64,000 nucleotides of DNA from Diadophis punctatus similis (taxonomy: Eukaryota; Chordata; Lepidosauria; Squamata; Dipsadidae). Below are positions 34,553 through 46,438 of this stretch, piece after piece. The stretch lies in NCBI GenBank assembly GCA_023053685.1, contig JALIGW010000217.1:62001-126000 (forward strand). The letters run 5' to 3'. The translations under genes and the position numbers were made by a program. The notes under the pieces were generated by a model. The model made no database searches. It was not told the DNA's origin and saw only the letters and a program-made list of their open reading frames with translations. Every line of letters begins with the position of its first letter. Position 1 is the stretch's first letter.

Positions 34553-36921
34553 AAGGCGAATGCTGTGTTAGACTTTGGGCTAGCTCTTCAGGGTAGGCTC
34601 GGAATCGAAAATCAAGCGAGAATTTGGTTTTCCAGCATGTGGGGAACAGGAATATGTGTTTCTTTTTCATTTCTGAGGTGTTTGTCAAAAGTGATGTTTT
34701 TGGACTGAATTGAATCCTAAGGCGAAAGCTGTGTTAGACTTTCGGCTAGCTCTTCAGGGTAGGCTCGGAATCGAAAAGCAAGCGAGAATTCGGCTTTCCA
34801 GCCCGTGGGGAACAGGAATATGTGTTTCTTTTTCATTTCTGAGGTGTTTGTCAAAAGTGATGTTTTTGGGCTGAATTGAATCCTAAGGCGAATGCTGTGT
34901 TAGACTTTGGGCTAGCTCTTCAGGGTAGGCTCGGAATCGAAAATCAAGCGAGAATTCGGCTTTCCAGCATGTGGGGAACAGGAATATGTGTTTCTTTTTC
35001 ATTTCTGAGGTGTTTGTCAAAAGTCATGTTTTTTGGCTGTATTGAATCCTAAGGCGAATGCTGTGTTAGACATTGGGATAGCTCTTTAGGGTAAGCTCGG
35101 AATCGAAAAGCAAGCGAGAATTCGGCTTTCCAGCCCGTGGGGAACAGGAATATGTGTTTCATTTTTATTTCTGAGGTGTTTGTCAAAAGTCATGTTTTTT
35201 GGCTGTATTGAGTCCTAAGGCGAATGCTGTGTTAGACTTTGGGCTAGCTCTTCAGGGAAAGGTCGGAATCAAAAATCAAGCGAGAATTCGGCTTTCCAGC
35301 CTGTGGGGAACAGGAATATGTGTTTCATTTTCATTTCTGAGGTGTTTGTCAAAAGTCATGTTTTTTGGCTGTATTGAGTCCTAAGGCGAATGCTGTGTTA
35401 GACTTTGGGCTAGCTCTTCAGGGTAGGCTCGGAATCGAAAATCAAGCGAGAATTCGGCTTTCCAGCCTGTGGGGAACAGGAATATGTGTTTCTTTTTCAT
35501 TTCTGAGGTGTTTGTCAAAAGTGATGTTTTTGGGCTGAATTGAGAACTAAGGCGAATTCCGTGTTAGACATTGGGCTTTCTGTTCAGGGAAAGCTCGGAA
35601 TCAAAAATCAAGCGAGAATTCGGCTTTCCAGCCCGTGGGGAACAGGAATATTTCTTTCTTTTTCATTTCTGAGGTGTTTGTCAAAAGTGATGTTTTTGGG
35701 CTGTATTGAGTCCTAAGGCGAATGCTGTGTTAGACTTTGGGCTAGCTCTTCAGGGTAGGCTCGGAATCAAAATTCAAGCGAGAATTCAGCTTTCCAGCCC
35801 GTGGGGAACAGGAATATTTGTTTCTTTTTCATTTCTGAGGTGTTTGTCAAAAGTGATGTTTTTGGGCTGAATTGAATCCTAAGGCGAATGCTGTGTTAGA
35901 CTTTGGGCTAGCTCTTCAGGGTAGGCTCGGAATCGAAAATGAAGCAAGAATTCAGCTTTCCAGCATGTGGGGAACAGGAATATGTGTTTCTTTTTCATTT
36001 CTGAGGTGTTTGTCAAAAGTGATGTTTTTGGACTGAATTGAATCCTAAGGCGAATGCTGTGTTAGACTTTGGGCTAGCTCTTCAGGGTAGGCTTGGAATC
36101 GAAAATCAAGCGAGAATTCAGCTTTCCAGCCTGTGGGGAACAGGAATATGTGTTTCATTTTCATTTCTGAGGTGTTTGTCAAAAGTCATGTTTTTTGGCT
36201 GTATTGAGTCCTAAGGCGAATGCTGTGTTAGACTTTGGGCTAGCTCTTCAGGGTAGGCTCGGAATCGAAAATCAAGCGAGAATTTGGCTTTCCAGCCTGT
36301 GGGGAACAGGAATATGTGTTTCATTTTCATTTCTGAGGTGTTTGTCAAAAGTCATGTTTTTTGGCTGTATTGAGTCCTAAGGCGAATGCTGTGTTAGACT
36401 TTGGGCTAGCTCTTCAGGGTAGGCTTGGAATCGAAAATCAAGCGAGAATTCAGCTTTCCAGCATGTGGGGAACAGGAATATGTGTTTCTTTTTCATTTCT
36501 GAGGTGTTTGTCAAAAGTGATGTTTTTGGACAATTGAATCCTAAGGCGAATGCTGTGTTAGACTTTGGGCTAGCTCTTCAGGGTAGGCTTGGAATCGAAA
36601 ATCAAGCGAGAATTCGGCTTTCCAGCCTGTGGGGAACAGGAATATGTGTTTCATTTTCATTTCTGAGGTGTTTGTCAAAGGTCATGTTTTTTGGCTGTAT
36701 TGAGTCCTAAGGCGAATGCTGTGTTAGACTTTGGGCTAGCTCTTCAGGGAAAGGTCGGAATCAAAAATCAAGCGAGAATTCGGCTTTCCAGCCTGTGGGG
36801 AACAGGAATATGTGTTTCATTTTCATTTCTGAGGTGTTTGTCAAAAGTCATGTTTTTTGGCTGTATTGAGTCCTAAGGCGAATGCTGTGTTAGACTTTGG
36901 GCTAGCTCTTCAGGGTAGGCT
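34553..36921 (+). repeat. 2.37-kb module, copy 1 of 4
   Basis: Diagnostic order: ggttttccagcatg, cgaaagctg with ctttcggctag, aaaagcaagcg, gggatagctctttagggtaagc, two 'gtcatg' units, B, aatatttctttc, aatatttgtttc, aatgaagcaag, gacaattg (36,529), caaaggtcatg (36,676). It repeats at +2,654. Confidence 0.88.
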
Positions 36922-37206
36922 CCGAATCAAAATTCAAGCGAGAATTCGGCTTTCCAGCACGTGGGGAACAGGAATATGTGTTTCTTTTTCATTTCTGAGG
37001 TGTTTGTCAAAAGTGATGTTTTTGGACTGAATTGAATCCTAAGGCGAATGCTGTGTTAGACTTTCGGCTAGCTCTTCAGGGTAGGTTCGGAATCGAAAAT
37101 CAAGTGAGAATTTGGCTTTCCAGCCCGTGGGGAACAGGAATATGTGTTTCTTTTTCATTTCTGAGGTGTTTGTCAAAAGTGATGTTTTTGGGCTGAATTG
37201 AGAAAT

Positions 37207-39575
37207 AAGGCGAATGCTGTGTTAGACTTTGGGCTAGCTCTTCAGGGTAGGCTCGGAATCGAAAATCAAGCGAGAATTTGGTTTTCCAGCATGTGGGGAA
37301 CAGGAATATGTGTTTCTTTTTCATTTCTGAGGTGTTTGTCAAAAGTGATGTTTTTGGACTGAATTGAATCCTAAGGCGAAAGCTGTGTTAGACTTTCGGC
37401 TAGCTCTTCAGGGTAGGCTCGGAATCGAAAAGCAAGCGAGAATTCGGCTTTCCAGCCCGTGGGGAACAGGAATATGTGTTTCTTTTTCATTTCTGAGGTG
37501 TTTGTCAAAAGTGATGTTTTTGGGCTGAATTGAATCCTAAGGCGAATGCTGTGTTAGACTTTGGGCTAGCTCTTCAGGGTAGGCTCGGAATCGAAAATCA
37601 AGCGAGAATTCGGCTTTCCAGCATGTGGGGAACAGGAATATGTGTTTCTTTTTCATTTCTGAGGTGTTTGTCAAAAGTCATGTTTTTTGGCTGTATTGAA
37701 TCCTAAGGCGAATGCTGTGTTAGACATTGGGATAGCTCTTTAGGGTAAGCTCGGAATCGAAAAGCAAGCGAGAATTCGGCTTTCCAGCCCGTGGGGAACA
37801 GGAATATGTGTTTCATTTTCATTTCTGAGGTGTTTGTCAAAAGTCATGTTTTTTGGCTGTATTGAGTCCTAAGGCGAATGCTGTGTTAGACTTTGGGCTA
37901 GCTCTTCAGGGAAAGGTCGGAATCAAAAATCAAGCGAGAATTCGGCTTTCCAGCCTGTGGGGAACAGGAATATGTGTTTCATTTTCATTTCTGAGGTGTT
38001 TGTCAAAAGTCATGTTTTTTGGCTGTATTGAGTCCTAAGGCGAATGCTGTGTTAGACTTTGGGCTAGCTCTTCAGGGTAGGCTCGGAATCGAAAATCAAG
38101 CGAGAATTCGGCTTTCCAGCCTGTGGGGAACAGGAATATGTGTTTCTTTTTCATTTCTGAGGTGTTTGTCAAAAGTGATGTTTTTGGGCTGAATTGAGAA
38201 CTAAGGCGAATTCCGTGTTAGACATTGGGCTTTCTGTTCAGGGAAAGCTCGGAATCAAAAATCAAGCGAGAATTCGGCTTTCCAGCCCGTGGGGAACAGG
38301 AATATTTCTTTCTTTTTCATTTCTGAGGTGTTTGTCAAAAGTGATGTTTTTGGGCTGTATTGAGTCCTAAGGCGAATGCTGTGTTAGACTTTGGGCTAGC
38401 TCTTCAGGGTAGGCTCGGAATCAAAATTCAAGCGAGAATTCAGCTTTCCAGCCCGTGGGGAACAGGAATATTTGTTTCTTTTTCATTTCTGAGGTGTTTG
38501 TCAAAAGTGATGTTTTTGGGCTGAATTGAATCCTAAGGCGAATGCTGTGTTAGACTTTGGGCTAGCTCTTCAGGGTAGGCTCGGAATCGAAAATGAAGCA
38601 AGAATTCAGCTTTCCAGCATGTGGGGAACAGGAATATGTGTTTCTTTTTCATTTCTGAGGTGTTTGTCAAAAGTGATGTTTTTGGACTGAATTGAATCCT
38701 AAGGCGAATGCTGTGTTAGACTTTGGGCTAGCTCTTCAGGGTAGGCTTGGAATCGAAAATCAAGCGAGAATTCAGCTTTCCAGCCTGTGGGGAACAGGAA
38801 TATGTGTTTCATTTTCATTTCTGAGGTGTTTGTCAAAAGTCATGTTTTTTGGCTGTATTGAGTCCTAAGGCGAATGCTGTGTTAGACTTTGGGCTAGCTC
38901 TTCAGGGTAGGCTCGGAATCGAAAATCAAGCGAGAATTTGGCTTTCCAGCCTGTGGGGAACAGGAATATGTGTTTCATTTTCATTTCTGAGGTGTTTGTC
39001 AAAAGTCATGTTTTTTGGCTGTATTGAGTCCTAAGGCGAATGCTGTGTTAGACTTTGGGCTAGCTCTTCAGGGTAGGCTTGGAATCGAAAATCAAGCGAG
39101 AATTCAGCTTTCCAGCATGTGGGGAACAGGAATATGTGTTTCTTTTTCATTTCTGAGGTGTTTGTCAAAAGTGATGTTTTTGGACAATTGAATCCTAAGG
39201 CGAATGCTGTGTTAGACTTTGGGCTAGCTCTTCAGGGTAGGCTTGGAATCGAAAATCAAGCGAGAATTCGGCTTTCCAGCCTGTGGGGAACAGGAATATG
39301 TGTTTCATTTTCATTTCTGAGGTGTTTGTCAAAGGTCATGTTTTTTGGCTGTATTGAGTCCTAAGGCGAATGCTTTGTTAGACTTTGGGCTAGCTCTTCA
39401 GGGAAAGGTCGGAATCAAAAATCAAGCGAGAATTCGGCTTTCCAGCCTGTGGGGAACAGGAATATGTGTTTCATTTTCATTTCTGAGGTGTTTGTCAAAA
39501 GTCATGTTTTTTGGCTGTATTGAGTCCTAAGGCGAATGCTGTGTTAGACTTTGGGCTAGCTCTTCAGGGTAGGCT
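37207..39575 (+). repeat. 2.37-kb module, copy 2 of 4
   Basis: Same marker order as 34,553-36,921, with tttcattttcatt at about 37,812 where copy 1 has tttcatttttatt, and gctttgttag at 39,371 where copy 1 has gctgtgttag. The 285 bp between copies 1 and 2 hold the end of a 'gtcatg' unit and the marker unit at 37,104. Confidence 0.88.
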
Positions 39576-39970
39576 CGGAATCGAAAATCAAGCGAGAATT
39601 TGGCTTTCCAGCCTGTGGGGAACAGGAATATGTGTTTCTTTTTCATTTCTGAGGTGTTTGTCAAAAGTGATGTTTTTGGGCTGAATTGAGAACTAAGGCG
39701 AATTCCGTGTTAGACATTGGGCTTTCTGTTCAGGGAAAGCTCGGAATCAAAAATCAAGCGAGAATTCGGCTTTCCAGCCTGTGGGGAACAGGAATATGTG
39801 TTTCATTTTCATTTCTGAGGTGTTTGTCAAAAGTCATGTTTTTTGGCTGTATTGAGTCCTAAGGCGAATGCTGTGTTAGACTTTGGGCTAGCTCTTCAGG
39901 GTAGGCTCCGAATCAAAATTCAAGCGAGAATTCGGCTTTCCAGCACGTGGGGAACAGGAATATGTGTTTC

Positions 39971-40177
39971 ATTTTCATTTCTGAGGTGTTTGTCAAAAGT
40001 CATGTTTTTTGGCTGTATTGAGTCCTAAGGCGAAAGCTGTGTTAGACTTTCGGCTAGCTCTTCAGGGTAGGCTCGGAATCGAAAATCAAGCGAGAATTCG
40101 GCTTTCCAGCATGTGGGGAACAGGAATATGTGTTTCTTTTTCATTTCTGAGGTGTTTGTCAAAAGTCATGTTTTTTG
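39971..40177 (+). repeat. Hybrid junction between the 6,468-bp copies
   Basis: At the seam a unit begins with the 'gtcatg ... gtattgagtcc' form and continues as cgaaagctg with ctttcggctag, halves that elsewhere belong to different monomer types. It is followed by cagcatg and a gtcatgttttttggctgaattgaatcc unit, also a mixed form. This is what a crossover between out-of-register modules would leave. Confidence 0.8.
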
Positions 40178-41020
40178 GCTGAATTGAATCCTAAGGCGAA
40201 TGCTGTGTTAGACTTTGGGCTAGCTCTTCTGGGTAGGCTCGGAATCGAAAATGAAGCGAGAATTCAGCTTTCCAGCATGTGGGGAACAGGAATATGTGTT
40301 TCTTTTTCATTTCTGAGGTGTTTGTCAAAAGTGATGTTTTTGGACAATTGAATCCTAAGGCGAATGCTGTGTTAGACTTTGGGCTAGCTCTTCAGGGTAG
40401 GCTCGGAATCGAAAATCAAGCGAGAATTTGGCTTTCCAGCCTGTGGGGAACAGGAATATGTGTTTCATTTTCATTTCTGAGGTGTTTGTCAAAAGTCATG
40501 TTTTTTGGCTGTATTGAGTCCTAAGGCGAATGCTGTGTTAGACTTTGGGCTAGCTCTTCAGGGAAAGGTCGGAATCAAAAATCAAGCGAGAATTCGGCTT
40601 TCCAGCCTGTGGGGAACAGGAATATGTGTTTCATTTTCATTTCTGAGGTGTTTGTCAAAAGTCATGTTTTTTGGCTGTATTGAGTCCTAAGGCGAATGCT
40701 GTGTTAGACTTTGGGCTAGCTCTTCAGGGTAGGCTCGGAATCGAAAATCAAGCGAGAATTCGGCTTTCCAGCCTGTGGGGAACAGGAATATGTGTTTCTT
40801 TTTCATTTCTGAGGTGTTTGTCAAAAGTGATGTTTTTGGGCTGAATTGAGAACTAAGGCGAATTCCGTGTTAGACATTGGGCTTTCTGTTCAGGGAAAGC
40901 TCGGAATCAAAAATCAAGCGAGAATTCGGCTTTCCAGCCCGTGGGGAACAGGAATATTTCTTTCTTTTTCATTTCTGAGGTGTTTGTCAAAAGTGATGTT
41001 TTTGGGCTGTATTGAGTCCT

Positions 41021-43389
41021 AAGGCGAATGCTGTGTTAGACTTTGGGCTAGCTCTTCAGGGTAGGCTCGGAATCGAAAATCAAGCGAGAATTTGGTTTTC
41101 CAGCATGTGGGGAACAGGAATATGTGTTTCTTTTTCATTTCTGAGGTGTTTGTCAAAAGTGATGTTTTTGGACTGAATTGAATCCTAAGGCGAAAGCTGT
41201 GTTAGACTTTCGGCTAGCTCTTCAGGGTAGGCTCGGAATCGAAAAGCAAGCGAGAATTCGGCTTTCCAGCCCGTGGGGAACAGGAATATGTGTTTCTTTT
41301 TCATTTCTGAGGTGTTTGTCAAAAGTGATGTTTTTGGGCTGAATTGAATCCTAAGGCGAATGCTGTGTTAGACTTTGGGCTAGCTCTTCAGGGTAGGCTC
41401 GGAATCGAAAATCAAGCGAGAATTCGGCTTTCCAGCATGTGGGGAACAGGAATATGTGTTTCTTTTTCATTTCTGAGGTGTTTGTCAAAAGTCATGTTTT
41501 TTGGCTGTATTGAATCCTAAGGCGAATGCTGTGTTAGACATTGGGATAGCTCTTTAGGGTAAGCTCGGAATCGAAAAGCAAGCGAGAATTCGGCTTTCCA
41601 GCCCGTGGGGAACAGGAATATGTGTTTCATTTTTATTTCTGAGGTGTTTGTCAAAAGTCATGTTTTTTGGCTGTATTGAGTCCTAAGGCGAATGCTGTGT
41701 TAGACTTTGGGCTAGCTCTTCAGGGAAAGGTCGGAATCAAAAATCAAGCGAGAATTCGGCTTTCCAGCCTGTGGGGAACAGGAATATGTGTTTCATTTTC
41801 ATTTCTGAGGTGTTTGTCAAAAGTCATGTTTTTTGGCTGTATTGAGTCCTAAGGCGAATGCTGTGTTAGACTTTGGGCTAGCTCTTCAGGGTAGGCTCGG
41901 AATCGAAAATCAAGCGAGAATTCGGCTTTCCAGCCTGTGGGGAACAGGAATATGTGTTTCTTTTTCATTTCTGAGGTGTTTGTCAAAAGTGATGTTTTTG
42001 GGCTGAATTGAGAACTAAGGCGAATTCCGTGTTAGACATTGGGCTTTCTGTTCAGGGAAAGCTCGGAATCAAAAATCAAGCGAGAATTCGGCTTTCCAGC
42101 CCGTGGGGAACAGGAATATTTCTTTCTTTTTCATTTCTGAGGTGTTTGTCAAAAGTGATGTTTTTGGGCTGTATTGAGTCCTAAGGCGAATGCTGTGTTA
42201 GACTTTGGGCTAGCTCTTCAGGGTAGGCTCGGAATCAAAATTCAAGCGAGAATTCAGCTTTCCAGCCCGTGGGGAACAGGAATATTTGTTTCTTTTTCAT
42301 TTCTGAGGTGTTTGTCAAAAGTGATGTTTTTGGGCTGAATTGAATCCTAAGGCGAATGCTGTGTTAGACTTTGGGCTAGCTCTTCAGGGTAGGCTCGGAA
42401 TCGAAAATGAAGCAAGAATTCAGCTTTCCAGCATGTGGGGAACAGGAATATGTGTTTCTTTTTCATTTCTGAGGTGTTTGTCAAAAGTGATGTTTTTGGA
42501 CTGAATTGAATCCTAAGGCGAATGCTGTGTTAGACTTTGGGCTAGCTCTTCAGGGTAGGCTTGGAATCGAAAATCAAGCGAGAATTCAGCTTTCCAGCCT
42601 GTGGGGAACAGGAATATGTGTTTCATTTTCATTTCTGAGGTGTTTGTCAAAAGTCATGTTTTTTGGCTGTATTGAGTCCTAAGGCGAATGCTGTGTTAGA
42701 CTTTGGGCTAGCTCTTCAGGGTAGGCTCGGAATCGAAAATCAAGCGAGAATTTGGCTTTCCAGCCTGTGGGGAACAGGAATATGTGTTTCATTTTCATTT
42801 CTGAGGTGTTTGTCAAAAGTCATGTTTTTTGGCTGTATTGAGTCCTAAGGCGAATGCTGTGTTAGACTTTGGGCTAGCTCTTCAGGGTAGGCTTGGAATC
42901 GAAAATCAAGCGAGAATTCAGCTTTCCAGCATGTGGGGAACAGGAATATGTGTTTCTTTTTCATTTCTGAGGTGTTTGTCAAAAGTGATGTTTTTGGACA
43001 ATTGAATCCTAAGGCGAATGCTGTGTTAGACTTTGGGCTAGCTCTTCAGGGTAGGCTTGGAATCGAAAATCAAGCGAGAATTCGGCTTTCCAGCCTGTGG
43101 GGAACAGGAATATGTGTTTCATTTTCATTTCTGAGGTGTTTGTCAAAGGTCATGTTTTTTGGCTGTATTGAGTCCTAAGGCGAATGCTGTGTTAGACTTT
43201 GGGCTAGCTCTTCAGGGAAAGGTCGGAATCAAAAATCAAGCGAGAATTCGGCTTTCCAGCCTGTGGGGAACAGGAATATGTGTTTCATTTTCATTTCTGA
43301 GGTGTTTGTCAAAAGTCATGTTTTTTGGCTGTATTGAGTCCTAAGGCGAATGCTGTGTTAGACTTTGGGCTAGCTCTTCAGGGTAGGCT
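41021..43389 (+). repeat. 2.37-kb module, copy 3 of 4
   Basis: The 6,468-bp-shifted counterpart of copy 1. It retains the tttcatttttatt form at about 41,626, showing that copies 1 and 3 pair by descent, as do copies 2 and 4. Confidence 0.88.
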
Positions 43390-43674
43390 CCGAATCAAAA
43401 TTCAAGCGAGAATTCGGCTTTCCAGCACGTGGGGAACAGGAATATGTGTTTCTTTTTCATTTCTGAGGTGTTTGTCAAAAGTGATGTTTTTGGACTGAAT
43501 TGAATCCTAAGGCGAATGCTGTGTTAGACTTTCGGCTAGCTCTTCAGGGTAGGTTCGGAATCGAAAATCAAGTGAGAATTTGGCTTTCCAGCCCGTGGGG
43601 AACAGGAATATGTGTTTCTTTTTCATTTCTGAGGTGTTTGTCAAAAGTGATGTTTTTGGGCTGAATTGAGAAAT

Positions 43675-46043
43675 AAGGCGAATGCTGTGTTAGACTTTGG
43701 GCTAGCTCTTCAGGGTAGGCTCGGAATCGAAAATCAAGCGAGAATTTGGTTTTCCAGCATGTGGGGAACAGGAATATGTGTTTCTTTTTCATTTCTGAGG
43801 TGTTTGTCAAAAGTGATGTTTTTGGACTGAATTGAATCCTAAGGCGAAAGCTGTGTTAGACTTTCGGCTAGCTCTTCAGGGTAGGCTCGGAATCGAAAAG
43901 CAAGCGAGAATTCGGCTTTCCAGCCCGTGGGGAACAGGAATATGTGTTTCTTTTTCATTTCTGAGGTGTTTGTCAAAAGTGATGTTTTTGGGCTGAATTG
44001 AATCCTAAGGCGAATGCTGTGTTAGACTTTGGGCTAGCTCTTCAGGGTAGGCTCGGAATCGAAAATCAAGCGAGAATTCGGCTTTCCAGCATGTGGGGAA
44101 CAGGAATATGTGTTTCTTTTTCATTTCTGAGGTGTTTGTCAAAAGTCATGTTTTTTGGCTGTATTGAATCCTAAGGCGAATGCTGTGTTAGACATTGGGA
44201 TAGCTCTTTAGGGTAAGCTCGGAATCGAAAAGCAAGCGAGAATTCGGCTTTCCAGCCCGTGGGGAACAGGAATATGTGTTTCATTTTCATTTCTGAGGTG
44301 TTTGTCAAAAGTCATGTTTTTTGGCTGTATTGAGTCCTAAGGCGAATGCTGTGTTAGACTTTGGGCTAGCTCTTCAGGGAAAGGTCGGAATCAAAAATCA
44401 AGCGAGAATTCGGCTTTCCAGCCTGTGGGGAACAGGAATATGTGTTTCATTTTCATTTCTGAGGTGTTTGTCAAAAGTCATGTTTTTTGGCTGTATTGAG
44501 TCCTAAGGCGAATGCTGTGTTAGACTTTGGGCTAGCTCTTCAGGGTAGGCTCGGAATCGAAAATCAAGCGAGAATTCGGCTTTCCAGCCTGTGGGGAACA
44601 GGAATATGTGTTTCTTTTTCATTTCTGAGGTGTTTGTCAAAAGTGATGTTTTTGGGCTGAATTGAGAACTAAGGCGAATTCCGTGTTAGACATTGGGCTT
44701 TCTGTTCAGGGAAAGCTCGGAATCAAAAATCAAGCGAGAATTCGGCTTTCCAGCCCATGGGGAACAGGAATATTTCTTTCTTTTTCATTTCTGAGGTGTT
44801 TGTCAAAAGTGATGTTTTTGGGCTGTATTGAGTCCTAAGGCGAATGCTGTGTTAGACTTTGGGCTAGCTCTTCAGGGTAGGCTCGGAATCAAAATTCAAG
44901 CGAGAATTCAGCTTTCCAGCCCGTGGGGAACAGGAATATTTGTTTCTTTTTCATTTCTGAGGTGTTTGTCAAAAGTGATGTTTTTGGGCTGAATTGAATC
45001 CTAAGGCGAATGCTGTGTTAGACTTTGGGCTAGCTCTTCAGGGTAGGCTCGGAATCGAAAATGAAGCAAGAATTCAGCTTTCCAGCATGTGGGGAACAGG
45101 AATATGTGTTTCTTTTTCATTTCTGAGGTGTTTGTCAAAAGTGATGTTTTTGGACTGAATTGAATCCTAAGGCGAATGCTGTGTTAGACTTTGGGCTAGC
45201 TCTTCAGGGTAGGCTTGGAATCGAAAATCAAGCGAGAATTCAGCTTTCCAGCCTGTGGGGAACAGGAATATGTGTTTCATTTTCATTTCTGAGGTGTTTG
45301 TCAAAAGTCATGTTTTTTGGCTGTATTGAGTCCTAAGGCGAATGCTGTGTTAGACTTTGGGCTAGCTCTTCAGGGTAGGCTCGGAATCGAAAATCAAGCG
45401 AGAATTTGGCTTTCCAGCCTGTGGGGAACAGGAATATGTGTTTCATTTTCATTTCTGAGGTGTTTGTCAAAAGTCATGTTTTTTGGCTGTATTGAGTCCT
45501 AAGGCGAATGCTGTGTTAGACTTTGGGCTAGCTCTTCAGGGTAGGCTTGGAATCGAAAATCAAGCGAGAATTCAGCTTTCCAGCATGTGGGGAACAGGAA
45601 TATGTGTTTCTTTTTCATTTCTGAGGTGTTTGTCAAAAGTGATGTTTTTGGACAATTGAATCCTAAGGCGAATGCTGTGTTAGACTTTGGGCTAGCTCTT
45701 CAGGGTAGGCTTGGAATCGAAAATCAAGCGAGAATTCGGCTTTCCAGCCTGTGGGGAACAGGAATATGTGTTTCATTTTCATTTCTGAGGTGTTTGTCAA
45801 AGGTCATGTTTTTTGGCTGTATTGAGTCCTAAGGCGAATGCTTTGTTAGACTTTGGGCTAGCTCTTCAGGGAAAGGTCGGAATCAAAAATCAAGCGAGAA
45901 TTCGGCTTTCCAGCCTGTGGGGAACAGGAATATGTGTTTCATTTTCATTTCTGAGGTGTTTGTCAAAAGTCATGTTTTTTGGCTGTATTGAGTCCTAAGG
46001 CGAATGCTGTGTTAGACTTTGGGCTAGCTCTTCAGGGTAGGCT
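43675..46043 (+). repeat. 2.37-kb module, copy 4 of 4
   Basis: Counterpart of copy 2, sharing gctttgttag (45,839) and tttcattttcatt (about 44,280). cccatgg at 44,757 is private and is a CpG transition. Confidence 0.88.
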
Positions 46044-46438
46044 CGGAATCGAAAATCAAGCGAGAATTTGGCTTTCCAGCCTGTGGGGAACAGGAATATG
46101 TGTTTCTTTTTCATTTCTGAGGTGTTTGTCAAAAGTGATGTTTTTGGGCTGAATTGAGAACTAAGGCGAATTCCGTGTTAGACATTGGGCTTTCTGTTCA
46201 GGGAAAGCTCGGAATCAAAAATCAAGCGAGAATTCGGCTTTCCAGCCTGTGGGGAACAGGAATATGTGTTTCATTTTCATTTCTGAGGTGTTTGTCAAAA
46301 GTCATGTTTTTTGGCTGTATTGAGTCCTAAGGCGAATGCTGTGTTAGACTTTGGGCTAGCTCTTCAGGGTAGGCTCCGAATCAAAATTCAAGCGAGAATT
46401 CGGCTTTCCAGCACGTGGGGAACAGGAATATGTGTTTC

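Larger units (their letters stand above)
33710..39970 (+). repeat. 6,468-bp HOR, copy 1
   Basis: The largest repeat unit in the window: 39 monomers per period. About 6,260 bp match 40,178-46,438 at exactly +6,468, including gctcttctggg (33,756), aatatttgtttc, caaaggtcatg and gctttgttag (39,371). Few differences were seen (for example cccatgg at 44,757 against cccgtgg at 38,289). It contains two tandem 2.37-kb modules. Confidence 0.9.
40178..46438 (+). repeat. 6,468-bp HOR, copy 2
   Basis: Second copy of 33,710-39,970 with both internal modules and the left-domain marker at 43,572. After 46,438 it continues into another marker unit (46,558) that copy 1 lacks at the matching point, because copy 1 ends in a hybrid junction. 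Confidence 0.9.
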
